This document shows positions 47,296-58,079 of a stretch of 64,000 nucleotides of DNA, one piece after another. The notes beneath the pieces are model-generated. The model saw only the letters and a program-made list of their open reading frames with translations. It did not search any database and was not told where the DNA came from. Within the stretch, counting starts at the first letter, position 1. Each line of letters begins with the position of its first letter. This stretch comes from Delphinus delphis (lineage: Eukaryota; Chordata; Mammalia; Artiodactyla; Delphinidae): assembly GCF_949987515.2 (NCBI RefSeq), contig NC_082693.1:21882994-21946993 (forward strand), in the 5' to 3' direction. Both the position numbers and the translations under genes were made by a program.

Positions 47296-48855
47296 CTGCA
47301 AGAAAACATATTTTAAGACATCTATACCCAAGGGGAGAAAATAATGTTTTTACGTTTGAAATAAACATAAGCATTATGGATAAAAGTCTATATTTAATGT
47401 GCTGCCCATGATTATTTCATAAACTGACAGCTTTGCTAGTCTCCTGTACTATTTACTGTGTCCTAATAACAGCTTGTATTTGCTTAGCACTTTCCACTAA
47501 AATCCAACATAATTTCATGTTATTGAATTCATCTTTACTGATTATTTGTTTTAAAATTTTACAAAGGTACTGTAAGAAGGGGTATGCAAAGAGCGCTTTG
47601 ATTTTTATATTATTATGAAGTCAGGTTTTGATTCAACACGTATTTACTGAGGGCCTACTATGTGCCGGGTCCCATGCTATGAAGGGATAGAACAAACAGG
47701 GGAAACAACTACAGTCTCTGCCCTTGTGACTTTGTAATCTAGCATGGAAAACAACCACTAATCTGATGGTAAATGTGAGTCTATAAAGAGTTATTTTTCT
47801 CTTTGTCTAAATTATAGTACATTTAATTTAGAATGTGTTACCATGGCAGCCTCACTCACAGGAACCCACTGATAAGTAGGCACTAAATTCTTTCGGTACT
47901 TTATTAGATATGTTGCTTTGCATGGGGTCTAGGGCAAGCCCACCATAAAATGTATAAAGTGAATTCTGCTTTAGAGTAAATAATGATGTAGAAAGGATTC
48001 AACACCCGAAGTATGATAAAACATATCTCACGGAGAGGTGGAAATACTGAAACTTGAGAATATCTGCCCTAATCATGGTCTGCTTAATGACTTCAGGAAG
48101 TAACCGAAGAGGTAGGAGATGGGAAAGGTGGTACGCTCCAAAGAAGTCAGGATTCACACTGGGTGGGGAAATTGTAAGTTATTAAGACTAAAACCTTGGA
48201 ATAGATGCAACACAAACAAGAGAAAGTAAAAAAAAATTAATAAAGATAATAATTCCAGGAACTGTGCTGATAAAAAAGAGTTATATAACCTTGATGAGAG
48301 ACAACGGGAAGAAAACAGCTGAAGAAATAATGACTTCCAGATCAACTAGAATTGACCATAATCCAATATATCTAAACAGTCAATTTTGGGGATGTTTGGC
48401 TCCTGCAGATATACTTTCCTGAAAGAATGCCTGAAACCATGACTCATAGGTCCTGGAACTTATAGGTGAGACTCTAATGACATCAGGGCTTGAAATGGAT
48501 GCCTGTCCTGCGATTTGTGATGTGGGCAATGCATATTCTCCAAGTGTTTCATGAAGTCTTACAAGTTGGCTTCATACCTACAAGGGGGAAGCTCTAAGCA
48601 GAGGGCTAGCAGCAACTCAAGAAAGCAGGCCCAAAAGCCACAGTAACCATAGCAACCACAGTGAAACAGTCAAGCTGGTTCTGTTAATTCAAAGGATAAA
48701 TTCAGCATTCAGAGACCTCTGTGGTCTCATAAATTAAGCTCATGCTTGAACCCTAGTATTTTCAAAATAATGGCGTTAGAAGGTAGAAAGGGATTCCTAT
48801 ATATTAATGAGGAAGTTAAAGAACTTTGTGGTTCTATTAAAACAAAGTTTTATAA
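47296..48855 (-). other. ITPR2 intron, with old repeat at 47635-47770
   Basis: 47635-47770 ('acacgtatttactgagggcctactatgtgccgggtcccatgc') is the common 'TTTATTGAG...CTACTATGTGCCAGGC' ancient repeat, plus strand. The remainder is unassigned. Confidence 0.6.
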
Positions 48856-49075
48856 TTTATGTTGTTCCTTGACGTATATTATCTCATTGATTCTTTCAGT
48901 GCAACTGTGGGATGAACACGGTATTCTTATTTCCATTTTGTAGATCAATAAAATATGGTTTGGTGAATGTAAACAACTTGCCCAATATTATATAAGTAGA
49001 AAGTGGGTAGAGCTAGGATTTAAATCCAGATTCTCTGACTCTAAATCACTAAATTTATAAAATAACCCCTTAAGC
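48856..49075 (-). repeat. MIR/L2-class relic
   Basis: 'ttatttccattttgtagatcaataaaat... gtaaacaacttgcccaatattatataagtagaaagtgggtag' and AGCTAGGATTTAAATCCAGA match the 'AACTTGCCCAAGGTCACACAGC...GGGATTTGAACCC' mammalian repeat. Family assignment tentative; strand uncertain. Confidence 0.6.
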
Positions 49076-49507
49076 TCAAAATATCAGATGATTTACACAG
49101 ACTTTTAAAAACCAGGGCTCTATAACACTGAACGGTATGATTTTAATAAAGATAAACAGTATGCTTTTTATATGTGTATATAACCTCAACAGGTAGCATA
49201 ACGATTTACCTCACAAAAAAGGTGGGCTTTGACTGGGGAAGCACCTCCATGAGCTTCAGAGTATAAGAGGAAACTCTAAGGTTTTTGGGGGGAGCCACGG
49301 GTGATAGATAAACAGATCTATGTGACAGAGGAAGGACTTTCCCCCAGGAAGGGGGTGGGGGAGACTAGAAATGAGAGGACAGAGAAGAGAAGTGAAGTGA
49401 GGAACCAGAGAGATGAAGTAAGACCAGGGTTTGACGCAGGGTGATCAGCCAGTGAAACTTCCTAGGAGTGAAGCGGTAGAAGGGTATTTTCGAAAGGAGA
49501 TGTTTGC
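49076..49507 (-). other. ITPR2 intron, unassigned
   Basis: G/A-rich on the plus strand around 49320-49410; nothing recognised. Confidence 0.5.
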
Positions 49508-49740
49508 AGTGGTTAACAGCACAGACTCGGGAGCCAGTCTGCATGGGTTCCAATCCTAGCTCGATCTCTGACTAGCTATGTGAGTTTAGGTATATCTCAG
49601 ATTCTTCTTTGTTAAGATAGAAGACACAAGTTCCTGCACAGGTTGTTTGTGAGGATTAACCAAGTTATTACACAGAAAGCACCAAGAATAGCACTTGGTG
49701 GAGGTATTATTTTCATTGTTGCTATTATTAGCGTGCAATT
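49508..49740 (+). repeat. MIR SINE, nearly complete
   Basis: GTGGTTAACAGCACAGACTC, 'tcgggagccagtctgcatgggttccaatcctagctc', CTGACTAGCTATGTGAGTTT, 'gtgaggattaaccaagtta' and GCACCAAGAATAGCACTTGG give the MIR sequence in order from its tRNA-like head to the core and tail. Confidence 0.9.
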
Positions 49741-50164
49741 TGAAATTGTAATCTAACCACCTCCTCTATCCTCCCCCTCAACCATTCTCTAATAAAGTAT
49801 ATTAAACATATAAATTGATTTATGTAGCTAGGAGGATAGAAATTAAGGAAGAGGATCAGATTCCTACCTTAGTACTACAGAAGCTGCCATGTGCCAAGAC
49901 AGCCCACGAACTAATAAGAAAGCAAGACATTAGTGGCCAGCGAGACCATGAGAATGTAACCCCTCCTGGATTTTGGCAGAAGTCTTGGCGAGGGCAAGGA
50001 TTCAAGTTGACCTCAACTAGACCTCTTAGGGCCAGGAGCACACAGTTGACATCTGGGTTACACAATGATGTAGATAAGTGAGAAACACGAATAGGGTAAG
50101 GCTGGTACATGAGACTGTCATAACCCATCTTAAAAGAAGGTTTTCTTATACAAAAATCATTGAA
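49741..50164 (-). other. ITPR2 intron, unassigned
   Basis: Chance frames on both strands at 49815-50182; no family recognised. Confidence 0.5.
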
Positions 50165-50935
50165 TGCTATCCACACCAACAAATATTTGTTGAATGGCTA
50201 TAAAGCAGCATAGATATAAAGAACAAGACATGATGCCCTACTTTAAAGAAGATGACATTTAACTGGAGAGACAGGATGTCAAATAAATAACAACCAAACA
50301 AAGCTGCACCGGCAAAGTGCCAAGTGAGCATCAAAGAAACAAATGCTATGGGAGCTCAGATAAAGGACTGGTCCCGAAGGCCCCAACCAGACAGGGAAGA
50401 CTTTGTGAATGAGGTAGAATTTGATTCGGACCATTCATTCATAGAGCCATTCACTCCTGAACATTTATTGAATCCCTAGGCTGGGCCAGCCATGGTGCCA
50501 GACACAAGGGATGCAAAGATGGAAAACATGTGGTCTCAACCTCTAAGGAATCATGGCCTGATGAACTCCTGCAGGATAGAGCAGATGCATACAGTACCTA
50601 GTGGACAATTCTGCCCAGTGGGACATAGGATCAGAAAAGGCTTCCAAAAGAAGTTCATGAGTTGAGTCCTTGAAGAGGAGAAAGTGACATGAGAAACGGC
50701 ACAACACATCTAAGGAACTACAAGAGCTTAGTATAGCTGGTGCACAAGAGAGAGGACGGGGGAGGGGAGAGATGGAATAAGAAAGGAAAGATGGAAAACT
50801 TGAAGAGATTAGATCACGAAGGATCTTATGGACTACGGTAGAGTTTGCCTTTACAGGGAAAGTGACTGATTTTAAGCAGGAGAATAACGTGTGTTTTGGA
50901 GAGATATCTTTAGAGGTAACATGATTTTTTTTTTT
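50165..50935 (+). repeat. Ancient long interspersed repeats, same type as 9225-9914
   Basis: Two starts of the old repeat ('caacaaatatttgttgaatggc... ttaactggagagacaggatg' at 50180 and 'gaacatttattgaatccctaggctgggccagcc' at 50458), then AGATCACGAAGGATCTTATG and 'ttttaagcaggagaataacgtg'. Motif order parallels the copies at 9.2 and 15.8 kb. Confidence 0.6.
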
Positions 50936-51878
50936 TAGCGTTTAATTAGATGTGGCTTCTACTTGCCATGAAGAGGGAAAATGGATTCTGGATTTTCCAA
51001 TTAGTTGTAAGCATCGTTTCCTTCTTGACCAAGGCAAACCTAGAAATATCGGATTAGTGAGCGGCAGGGCTGGGAGGATGATGCCTGTTCCCTGGGAACA
51101 CTTCCCAGCTCCGGGGATCACACAATGAGCGAGCTCTGCCTTTAAGTGGGGGGAGTCCAGACACAACTTGGCAGGAATTTCAAAGTGAAACACATGCCTT
51201 CTAGAAGCAGTGGTCTGATCCTGCATGCAAGTGAGCACACCGCTCACTGGAGCAGAGCACTGAATAGATGAACGATGACTCTCAAGTCACCCCTCCTGAG
51301 GTGGATGAGCAAACAGAACGAAGAAAAGAAGACATGGTTCTTCTCTCCCCACACCAGTGAAAGCAGGGAGAGGCAGCAGGGTAACGAGCACTGAGAGATT
51401 TGGGGCAAAAGGGAAAGGTAGAGTACTGAGCTTCTGAAAAAGTATCTGAGATGGGTGGGGAATGTTATGGGAACTTGTTTTAATGACAAATACTGTGCGA
51501 GGAGTTTATATATATTACCTCATTTAATTAATGCACTTAATTCTTTTTCTTCTACATTTAATTCTTTGATGAGTCAAAATGTTGTCCTGATTTGCTGAAA
51601 GTAAGCCTAAGATTTCCCTAAGCAAACCAGAATTTCTGGTATCATGTTAGAAATGATGCTGCTAAGGAATGTTCTGCTTCACCGAATAATTTGTGGAGCT
51701 CTGTAGGTACTACAGCAAATCAAATAAATATATAAGGAAAATGTGGTTGTTTTGGGGTGGGGGAACAGTCATGAGAAGCTTAATGAAAAAACATTACTTT
51801 CCCTGGGTTTCTATAACAAGTAAATAAGAAATACAAAATAACAAAATGTAACAAATGGTCATGATGGTAAGCAAGTAC
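50936..51878 (-). other. ITPR2 intron, unassigned
   Basis: Minus-strand frames at 50942-51247 and 51244-51489 match no family and lack splice sites. No repeat recognised. Confidence 0.5.
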
Positions 51879-52066
51879 CTGAGTTTGTGTATTTCCTCCT
51901 TCAAGCAAGGCAATGCCAAGTAAAATGCCTTCCGAAAAAATTCTGTCATTTTTGGTGCTCACTATAACATCGATGACAAGTTCAGATGCACCTTCTTTAT
52001 CCAGTAGACACTGAATATCTGACATGGATATCCCCATCTTATCTGAATCTTGTCCAGAAAAGCTTC
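51879..52066 (-). CDS. ITPR2: ITPR2 coding exon 2 of 8 visible
   Basis: 188 bp, entry phase 1, exit phase 0, 62 full codons. It encodes [18 protein letters not shown] followed by the strongly conserved IP3-receptor segment [17 protein letters not shown] and [17 protein letters not shown], part of the helical (armadillo-like) cytosolic solenoid. Acceptor CACAG at 52068-52067, donor CAG|GTACTT at 51878. The reading frame runs on into the upstream intron by chance, so the start is set by the acceptor and by phase with the previous exon. A sense-oriented CHR SINE sits about 104 bp upstream of the acceptor. Confidence 0.96.
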
Positions 52067-52155
52067 CTGTGATTAGGAAAAACAAATAAATAAACCTTTG
52101 TCAGAAGGCAAAATTAATTCAAATGTTCAAATCCATTGTTTTATGAACCCAAAAT

Positions 52156-52369
52156 TGTGCAAAGGTTTTTGGGCCTCTCACTGTTGTGGCCTCTCCCGTT
52201 GTGGAGCACAGGCTCGGGACGCGCAGGCTCAGCGGCCATGGCTCACGGGCCCAGCCGCTCCACGGCACGTGGGATCTTCCTGGACCGGGGCACGAACCCG
52301 CGTCCCCTGCATCGGCAGGCGGACTCTCAACTACTGCGCCACCAGGGAAGCCCCTGTGCAAAGGTTTTT
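52156..52369 (-). mobile_element. CHR SINE, tailless, with 15-bp target duplication
   Basis: Body 52171-52353, head at 52353. The 3' end stops at GAGAGGCCC; the usual GCGTACCGC and A-tail are missing. The target duplication TGTGCAAAGGTTTTT is perfect at 52156-52170 and 52355-52369. It lies in the 953-bp intron, sense with ITPR2 and 104 bp upstream of the exon at 51879-52066. Confidence 0.96.
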
Positions 52370-52379
52370 AATAGTGCTT

Positions 52380-52912
52380 TTAAAATTTATTTTTCCAGTT
52401 TTATTGAGATATAACATCATATATCAATGATATATAACATTGTGTACGTTTAAGGTGTACAACATAATGCTTTGATATATGATATACTGCAAAATGATCA
52501 CGACAATAAGATTAATTAAATTCATCATCTCATAAAGTTAATTTATTTTCCTTGTGATGAAAACTTTTAGGATCTATTCTCTTGGCAACTTTCAAATATG
52601 CAGTACAGTATTGTTAGCTATAGTCATCGTGTTGTATATTACATCTCCTGGATGTATTTATTTTAGAGCTGGAAGTTTGTTCCTTTTGACCCCTTTCCCT
52701 TGATTCCCCTACTCCCCACTCCCTGCCTCGGGCAAGCACAAATCTGATGCCTGTGTCTGGGAGTTTGGTGTTTTTAGATTACATATGTAAGCCATAGCAA
52801 AGACAGCCTGTCTTTGGCTGACTTAGTTCACTTTAGCATAACGCCCTTGAGGTCCATCCTAGTTGGCGCAAATGGCAGGATCTTCTTATTTTTGCTGTGG
52901 CCGATAATAGTG
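52380..52912 (-). mobile_element. L1M 3' fragment, sense with ITPR2
   Basis: 'ccagttttattgagatataac', CGTTTAAGGTGTACAACATA, 'tagtcatcgtgttgtatattacatctcc', 'ctccctgcctcgggcaagcac' and CACTTTAGCATAACGCCCTT give reversed L1 3' UTR and ORF2-end sequence. It ends about 110 bp before exon 53020-53128's donor. Confidence 0.9.
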
Positions 52913-53017
52913 CTCTTTAAATGATTTTTATATTTGTGCTATGTTCAGTAAAATACTAAGTAGCACTGCATGCAGACACGCTCTAAAAATCCAAAAGTGA
53001 GGAAAAAATGATGTCTT

Positions 53018-53019
53018 GC
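53018..53019 (-). other. ITPR2: GC splice donor of ITPR2
   Basis: Sense context GAG|GCAAGA. Apart from GC for GT this fits the U1-binding consensus well (AG before, AAG after), as real GC-AG introns do. The paired acceptor at 52068-52067 is AG. Confidence 0.75.
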
Positions 53020-53128
53020 CTCCTCCTTGTGCAGATTTGCAGTAGGCTCCAGAGAGGTGTCCGTTCATACAGACACCATAATCGCCTCTAAAGTACCGAT
53101 TCAGGAGTATTTTTCTTAATGTAGTACC
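53020..53128 (-). CDS. ITPR2: ITPR2 coding exon 1 of 8 visible (GC donor)
   Basis: 109 bp, 36 codons plus one base (exit phase 1). It reads GTTLRKILLNRYF, then a glycine/serine-rich type-specific linker MNGHLSGAYCKSAQGG. In IP3 receptors this precedes the conserved LDKEGAS segment and is one of the least conserved cytosolic linkers. The acceptor is a pyrimidine-rich stretch ending in TTAG at 53130-53129. The donor has no GT: the exon ends GGAG at 53020 and is followed by GCAAGA, so 53019-53018 is GC. The joint G|GA with the next exon restores a glycine codon and keeps frame. No GT with a plausible donor context lies in the next 40 bases. Confidence 0.85.
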
Positions 53129-54009
53129 CTAATAAAAAGGATTAGAAAAGTGTAAGTTATTGTTTCTTTTTCTAGCAAAAGAAAAAATATCAATACATTA
53201 AAGTGCCACTTAAAATGCATTTTATCAATGATTTGAGACATGGAAAAAGTAACTTTATACTGCATAATATTTTCTGAGGCAAAAATTTGCAAATGTTTCC
53301 CAAGAAAATAACAATAGTTTTGCTTCTCCCAGAAATAAAGAATAAAATATAGTATTTTCAATGGACTATACTAGGAAAATCACAAACACTATACATTTTA
53401 AGTTGTTTCAAAAGTGTTGGTAAGAATATTTATGGTGGCTAAAGAAAACACAGATTAATAAATACCCTAAGAATTGGAAAGAAAAAGCCTTAGTTAGAGG
53501 GGCTCAGTAAAAAGAGCTAGAAAAGTGCTGGGTATACAGCAGGTGCTCAAAAAATTAAGCTTGATCAGACAAAGAGAATTATATTTAAACTCCAAGTGCT
53601 GTATTCTGAAGACAGTGGGCAAAAGTGTATCAAACATGTAATTCAAAAATTCCTAAATCTTCAATTTTGTATGGATTACAAGACATTTTTTAAATGATAT
53701 ATTTTGCAATATAGTTGCTTGCATGTACATAAGAAATATAGACAACTCTAAATCTTCCAGTTTACTGGTTATTATTTTAAGAGACGAGAGTAATTTTTGA
53801 AGTATTATTTAAAGACTGTATGTTTAAACTATTTAAATTAACACCACAACTGCCAAGGTAAGGACATTGTGGTCCAAGAGCTTATGTAATTGGCTGCAGA
53901 TCTTGCGGCTAACAGGTGATAGAGTAAGACCTGAACTCAACTCTTGATGGCAAAACCCAGCCACTTCCCCGTGCTGCATTGCATGCTCCCTCCCCAGCAT
54001 GCCTGCCTT
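53129..54009 (-). other. Upstream ITPR2 intron, with MIR-like relics
   Basis: 53500-53570 ('gtgctgggtatacagcaggtgctcaaaaaattaag') looks like a diverged L2/MIR end. 53860-53965 ('gtggtccaagagcttatgtaattggc') looks like a MIR/L2-class relic. No exon seen. Confidence 0.5.
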
Positions 54010-54700
54010 TTATGCTGAGACAGGTGGCTTTCATTGCTCCTTCTCTCTCTCATGCTTTGGTTGACCTTGTTTCTCCAGCCTTGTTTCACGTTTTGTCCTC
54101 AGCTCTTCTCCCCTCAGCTTCCTTCTCCCCATCAGCAACTTCATCTGACCCTTGCTTGCACAATCACCTGTGCAGGTCTCACTGCCAAGTGTGTTTCCTT
54201 CAGCTTTGACCTTGTTTTCCTGAGCCTCTCATCCTGTTTCCACTTACATTTCCTTATCTACATCCGGAGATTCTGGTGGCACCGCAAACTCAACTTTTCC
54301 GAAGGGAATATTCCTTCTCTCTTAAACCGGTTTTCCTCTCAAACTGAAGAAATTCAATTCATTTCAAGGAGATCACATCGTTCTGGTCTTTTAGGCTCCA
54401 AACTTAAGGGATCATCTATTAGCCACCACCCCCAACTTGACAATGATTTGTGAAATCCCGCCTACTCTACTTTTTCAACAGTTACTTCCAAAAGTGTCTT
54501 CACCCATTATATTATAACCAAACTGAACTATGTGATGATTCCTCGACCACAGTTTTCTAAGTCTTTCTCTTTGTTCACATCATATTCTCTGTCTGAAAAG
54601 CTCTTCTTCTTCTTGTTTATGGACATGTCCTATTTTCCCTCCATTCTACCAATATTCATTAGGTACCAAGTGTGTTTTAGGAACTATCTTAAGTGAATAA
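54010..54700 (+). repeat. L2 LINE fragment
   Basis: Pyrimidine-rich L2-type stretch: 'tctctcatgctttggttgaccttg', 'ttaaaccggttttcctctcaaactgaag', 'ctggtcttttaggctccaaacttaagggatcatc' and 'ggtaccaagtgtgttttagg'. Diverged. Confidence 0.65.
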
Positions 54701-55970
54701 GATATAACCGTCTCCTCAAAGAATTTGCAATACCATCGGTTCCATAATAGAGATGTATACTAAGCCCTATGGAAGCGCTTAAGGGGAAACAGCTGATTCG
54801 GAAGAGGCTTTACATGGCAAACCTCCCCTGCTAACCCAGACGATCGTCCCAGCAAAGCTGTCTCGTGCACAGTGTGGAACAAATATGTATGTCCTAAATG
54901 TCACAGTGCCGAGAATTTCAACAGGCACCCAGAGCCTTATAGCAACTTTCACTTATTGACACTTAAATTTTTTAGAACACAGACATCTATTATTGTCCCC
55001 TATTTCATGTTTTCTTCCTCTAAGACTTTTTCATGTGGGGTGTTGTGAGCAAAGGTGATGATCAGTCTTGGAAGAGACAGTGAGGTGTTAAGAGCTTATT
55101 CTACCAGTGAAGAGAACTCAACTCGCCCCTGTCAAACCAAAGTGGGGCACTTAGAGAAGACGTAAGAAATGAAAATTTCTTTTTTTCTTTTAAAAGAAAG
55201 CCTTTTGAGTAAATTAATTTCATCTGGCCAAAGAAGCATCCTTCCAACAGGGGAGGAAAAACAAAATAAGACATTTCTTTGGAATCAAATGGGCTTTTAC
55301 TGTGTATCTCATTACAGCAGAAGGAGATGCTACAAGAGACCTTTATAGACCCATCAATTATAAGGCTGAGGTTGTATGTTGGGGAGAAAGACATGAGAAT
55401 ACATTGACTGAAGTACTTAATTTCTTTAAAGGGCACCTCAGTTTGCTGCACTAATCACGGTTCTCACCTCTACACATGAATGGATTGCTTCTCACTCTAA
55501 CCTGGTAACATACAGTTGGCCCAGCTGTAATAAGTAAAACTGACAAACATGAAAACACAGGACTGTTTTTCTTGAAATACAAGTACAAGTCAGTGTCACT
55601 GTCTGGAAGAGAACCTGTTGTGAGTGGAACCCCAGGTCCATGGGAATGAGCTCCCTTTTTATTCTCTGTAAGAGCCTTTTAACCACATTAATCCAAAAAC
55701 TCAACCAAGAGATAGAAAAGCAATAGTTTAAAGGATACATATTATAGAAAGCTACATTTTACCCTCTGTTTTTAAAAATGCTCTTTATACTACTAGAAGA
55801 ATAAAGCTGTTCAAAACCAATCAGACAGTGGAAGTGTTTCATATCACATTAAAATGAGCACCATACTTGCCATCATTGCTAAATTCTTTTCAGGCAGATG
55901 AAATCACAGGTGCTTATCAGATTCATAAACATCTAAATCAAATGAGCAACACTCTTCTTATCTACTTCCG
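54701..55970 (-). other. ITPR2 intron, unassigned
   Basis: Minus-strand frames at 55101-55451 and 55492-55740 have no recognisable family. No repeat assigned. Confidence 0.45.
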
Positions 55971-56124
55971 GCCTAGTTAGAAGCGTACATTTTCTAACTA
56001 TGTGACATTCAGAATGCCACCGAAAGGAGATGGGAGCTATTCCAGCCTAGTTCCAGCCTAGTTAGAAGCGTACATTTTCTAACTATGTGACATTCAGAAT
56101 GCCACCGAAAGGAGATGGGGGCTC
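55971..56124. repeat. 85-bp tandem duplication
   Basis: A 68-base block starting GCCTAGTTAGAAGCGTACAT at 55971-56038 recurs at 56056-56123 with one mismatch (A at 56035, G at 56120), an offset of 85 bases. The spacer holds a second small repeat, TTCCAGCCTAG. High identity implies a recent event. Confidence 0.97.
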
Positions 56125-56139
56125 CCTATATCTCTGTTC

Positions 56140-56355
56140 GCAACTCTGGAGCCACACTGCCAGCATTTCAATCCCCTCTATGCCACATACTAACTGGAAT
56201 ATCTTAAGTTACTTCACTACCCTGTGTCCAGTCCCATAATTGTCAAACGGAATGATCATAACACTTACTCTCAGAGGGCTTCAGTGATGATTAAATAGGG
56301 GAAAATATGTAAAGTACTCAAAACAGTACATAGTAAATGCTATATATAAGTTGTG
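56140..56355 (+). repeat. MIR SINE relic
   Basis: ACTCTGGAGCCACACTGCCA, 'aatcccctctatgccacatactaactgg', 'ttcagtgatgattaaatagggg' and 'tactcaaaacagtacatagtaaatgc' match MIR order from the head onward. Confidence 0.85.
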
Positions 56356-56879
56356 TATAATTGATGCTGTTGTTGCTAGTATTAATATTATTCAGATCAC
56401 AGAACAGTTTACAGTTGACAAGGTGATTTTGTACATACTTTCTCAATTTATACCAAACCGTCCCACGTACTAAGAAAATGGCAAAAATAATAAATGATAA
56501 ACTACTTGAAAATCTTTAGTTATCCACTATTTTAACCAGTCCTTGGAATTATATACTTGTGAGCTAATGGACCTGGGGCTCACAACGGACATTCCAACTT
56601 CAACTAGGTGGAAAAAATTCTACATTGGTCCAAACTCCATAGTTTTCAAAAAAGGCAAACTTTGGTGCTAAACATGAATGAAGAATGGGCAGAGATGGAG
56701 CAGGATTCTGTTCTGTTTGTCTTAATCGTCCTCATTTAAGATTGGAAAACTTTAGATATTGCCACATCACAAGTTTAGCAGAACTGATTCCTGTTGTCAA
56801 ATACTGAGTTCTGCCTTGAGGCATGGGAGGCAAGTGTTACGTCCAAACCTGTCTTGGCCTTACAGTGGTGACAGCTCAG
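56356..56879 (-). other. ITPR2 intron, unassigned
   Basis: No supported feature. Confidence 0.5.
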
Positions 56880-57340
56880 AGGCAAGTCATTTACACAAAT
56901 TCCTTTAACTCAAATAAAAGTAATTGTAGAGCCATGGTCAGAAATTCTGGTGCCAGGGTTATAAATAATAGTCTCAGAGTTATAATTGCCATGGCAGAAA
57001 TTTGGGAAAGAACTAAAAACATATTTTGAAAAGAATTCTACAACAATTGAGAAGTTCAACTTCTGTACTCGTTCTTCAATTCCAAAATGAATTCCTGACT
57101 GGGCTTCCCAAGAAGGTGTCTTTGTTAGATTAGGCCAAGTAGCAAGGAATGTCCTTCCCAGTCTTTTCAATATCAGAGTCAATTCCAGGCCACAAGACAC
57201 AGCTTTTAGCCAATGTCTTCATGTGAACACATCCCAGATGTACTAAATGTAATGTAGCCAACATAACTAACAACCACCTTCTGAAATTACAACAAAACAT
57301 CTCCATAAAAAGAGAAGTCACACTGACAGTTTGTGAAAAT
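56880..57340 (-). mobile_element. Decayed Ty3/gypsy-type integrase remnant
   Basis: Reading leftward, 57321-57130 gives a zinc-binding-like block: LHLVHLGCVHMKTLAKS then CVLWPGIDSDIEKT, which fits the integrase pattern H-x3-H-x-G-x2-R-M-K-x-L-A-R-S-x-V-W-W-P-G-I-D. In another frame 57200-56910 follows with SGIHFGIEE, SIVVEFFSKYVFSSFP and ISDHGSTITFI. That matches the catalytic core pattern (I-H-x-D-F, V-V-D-A-x-S-K, S-D-x-G-x-x-F-T). The first core Asp seems lost and the second kept. A frame change and stops make it non-functional. Family assignment (Ty3/gypsy, K02A2.6-like) is by recall. Confidence 0.62.
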
Positions 57341-57395
57341 CTGAGATGATGGGTTTTTCCTGGCCATTTCCTGTTGCATCAACTCCAATGGATCA

Positions 57396-57744
57396 AAAAT
57401 TAAGAAGCTCAGGACTTCCCTGGTGGTGCAGTGGTTAAGAATCTGCCTGCCAATGCAGGGGACACGGGTTTGAGCCCTGGAATGGGAATATCCCACATGC
57501 CACGGAGCAACTAAGCCCATGTGCCATAACTACTGATCAGGCCTGCTCTCTAGAGCCTGCGAGCCACAACTACTAAGCCCACGTGCCACAACTACTGAAG
57601 CCCACATGCCTAGAGCCTGTGTTCCACAACAAGAAAAGCTACTGCTCGCCACAACTAGAGAAAGCCCGCACACAGCAACGAAGACCCAATGCAGCGGAAA
57701 ATAAATAAATTAATTAATTAATTAATTAACAGAAAATTAAGAAG
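57396..57744 (+). mobile_element. Long CHR-type SINE with 12-bp target duplication
   Basis: Head GGACTTCCCTGGTGGTGCAG at 57412, then repeated CCACAACTACTGA-type units ('ccacaactactaagcccacgtgcc'), and the tail GCACACAGCAACGAAGACCC. It ends in (ATAA/TTAA)n at about 57703-57730. This is the longer, older relative shared with other Cetartiodactyla. Target duplication AAAATTAAGAAG at 57396-57407 and 57733-57744. Confidence 0.93.
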
Positions 57745-58079
57745 TCAGAAATGATTGCCTTTCATGGATAGAAATGATAACAAAAATGTATTAGTCTTAG
57801 AAAGGACTAAAGGTTTTCTTTGATTTTCAAAGAAGCACAGCCCTGTTTGCCTTAACGGGACTTAATAGCATTAGGAGTGAAGAGTTCAAGGACGTGATGT
57901 TTGAGGTACTGATTCCACCTCTGTTCCTGTTCCCTTGGAAGTATCATACACTAAAGTAATATTTTTTCCACAGTGTGCAATATCATCAAGACATCATCAA
58001 AATGTGTCACCACAACCAGAATCTTAGAAAACTAAGCCCTCAACTAGAAACTCAAAAGGTAATGAAAATTGCAAACTGA
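57745..58079 (-). other. ITPR2 intron, unassigned
   Basis: No supported feature; it may hold further gypsy-element remains but I could not read any. Confidence 0.4.

Noticed and set aside
57958..58060. Possible reverse-transcriptase trace (minus-strand FDDVL after hydrophobic residues) upstream of the gypsy integrase
   Set aside because: Only the short DD motif resembles RT; the flanking residues do not match and the spacing to the integrase is too small.
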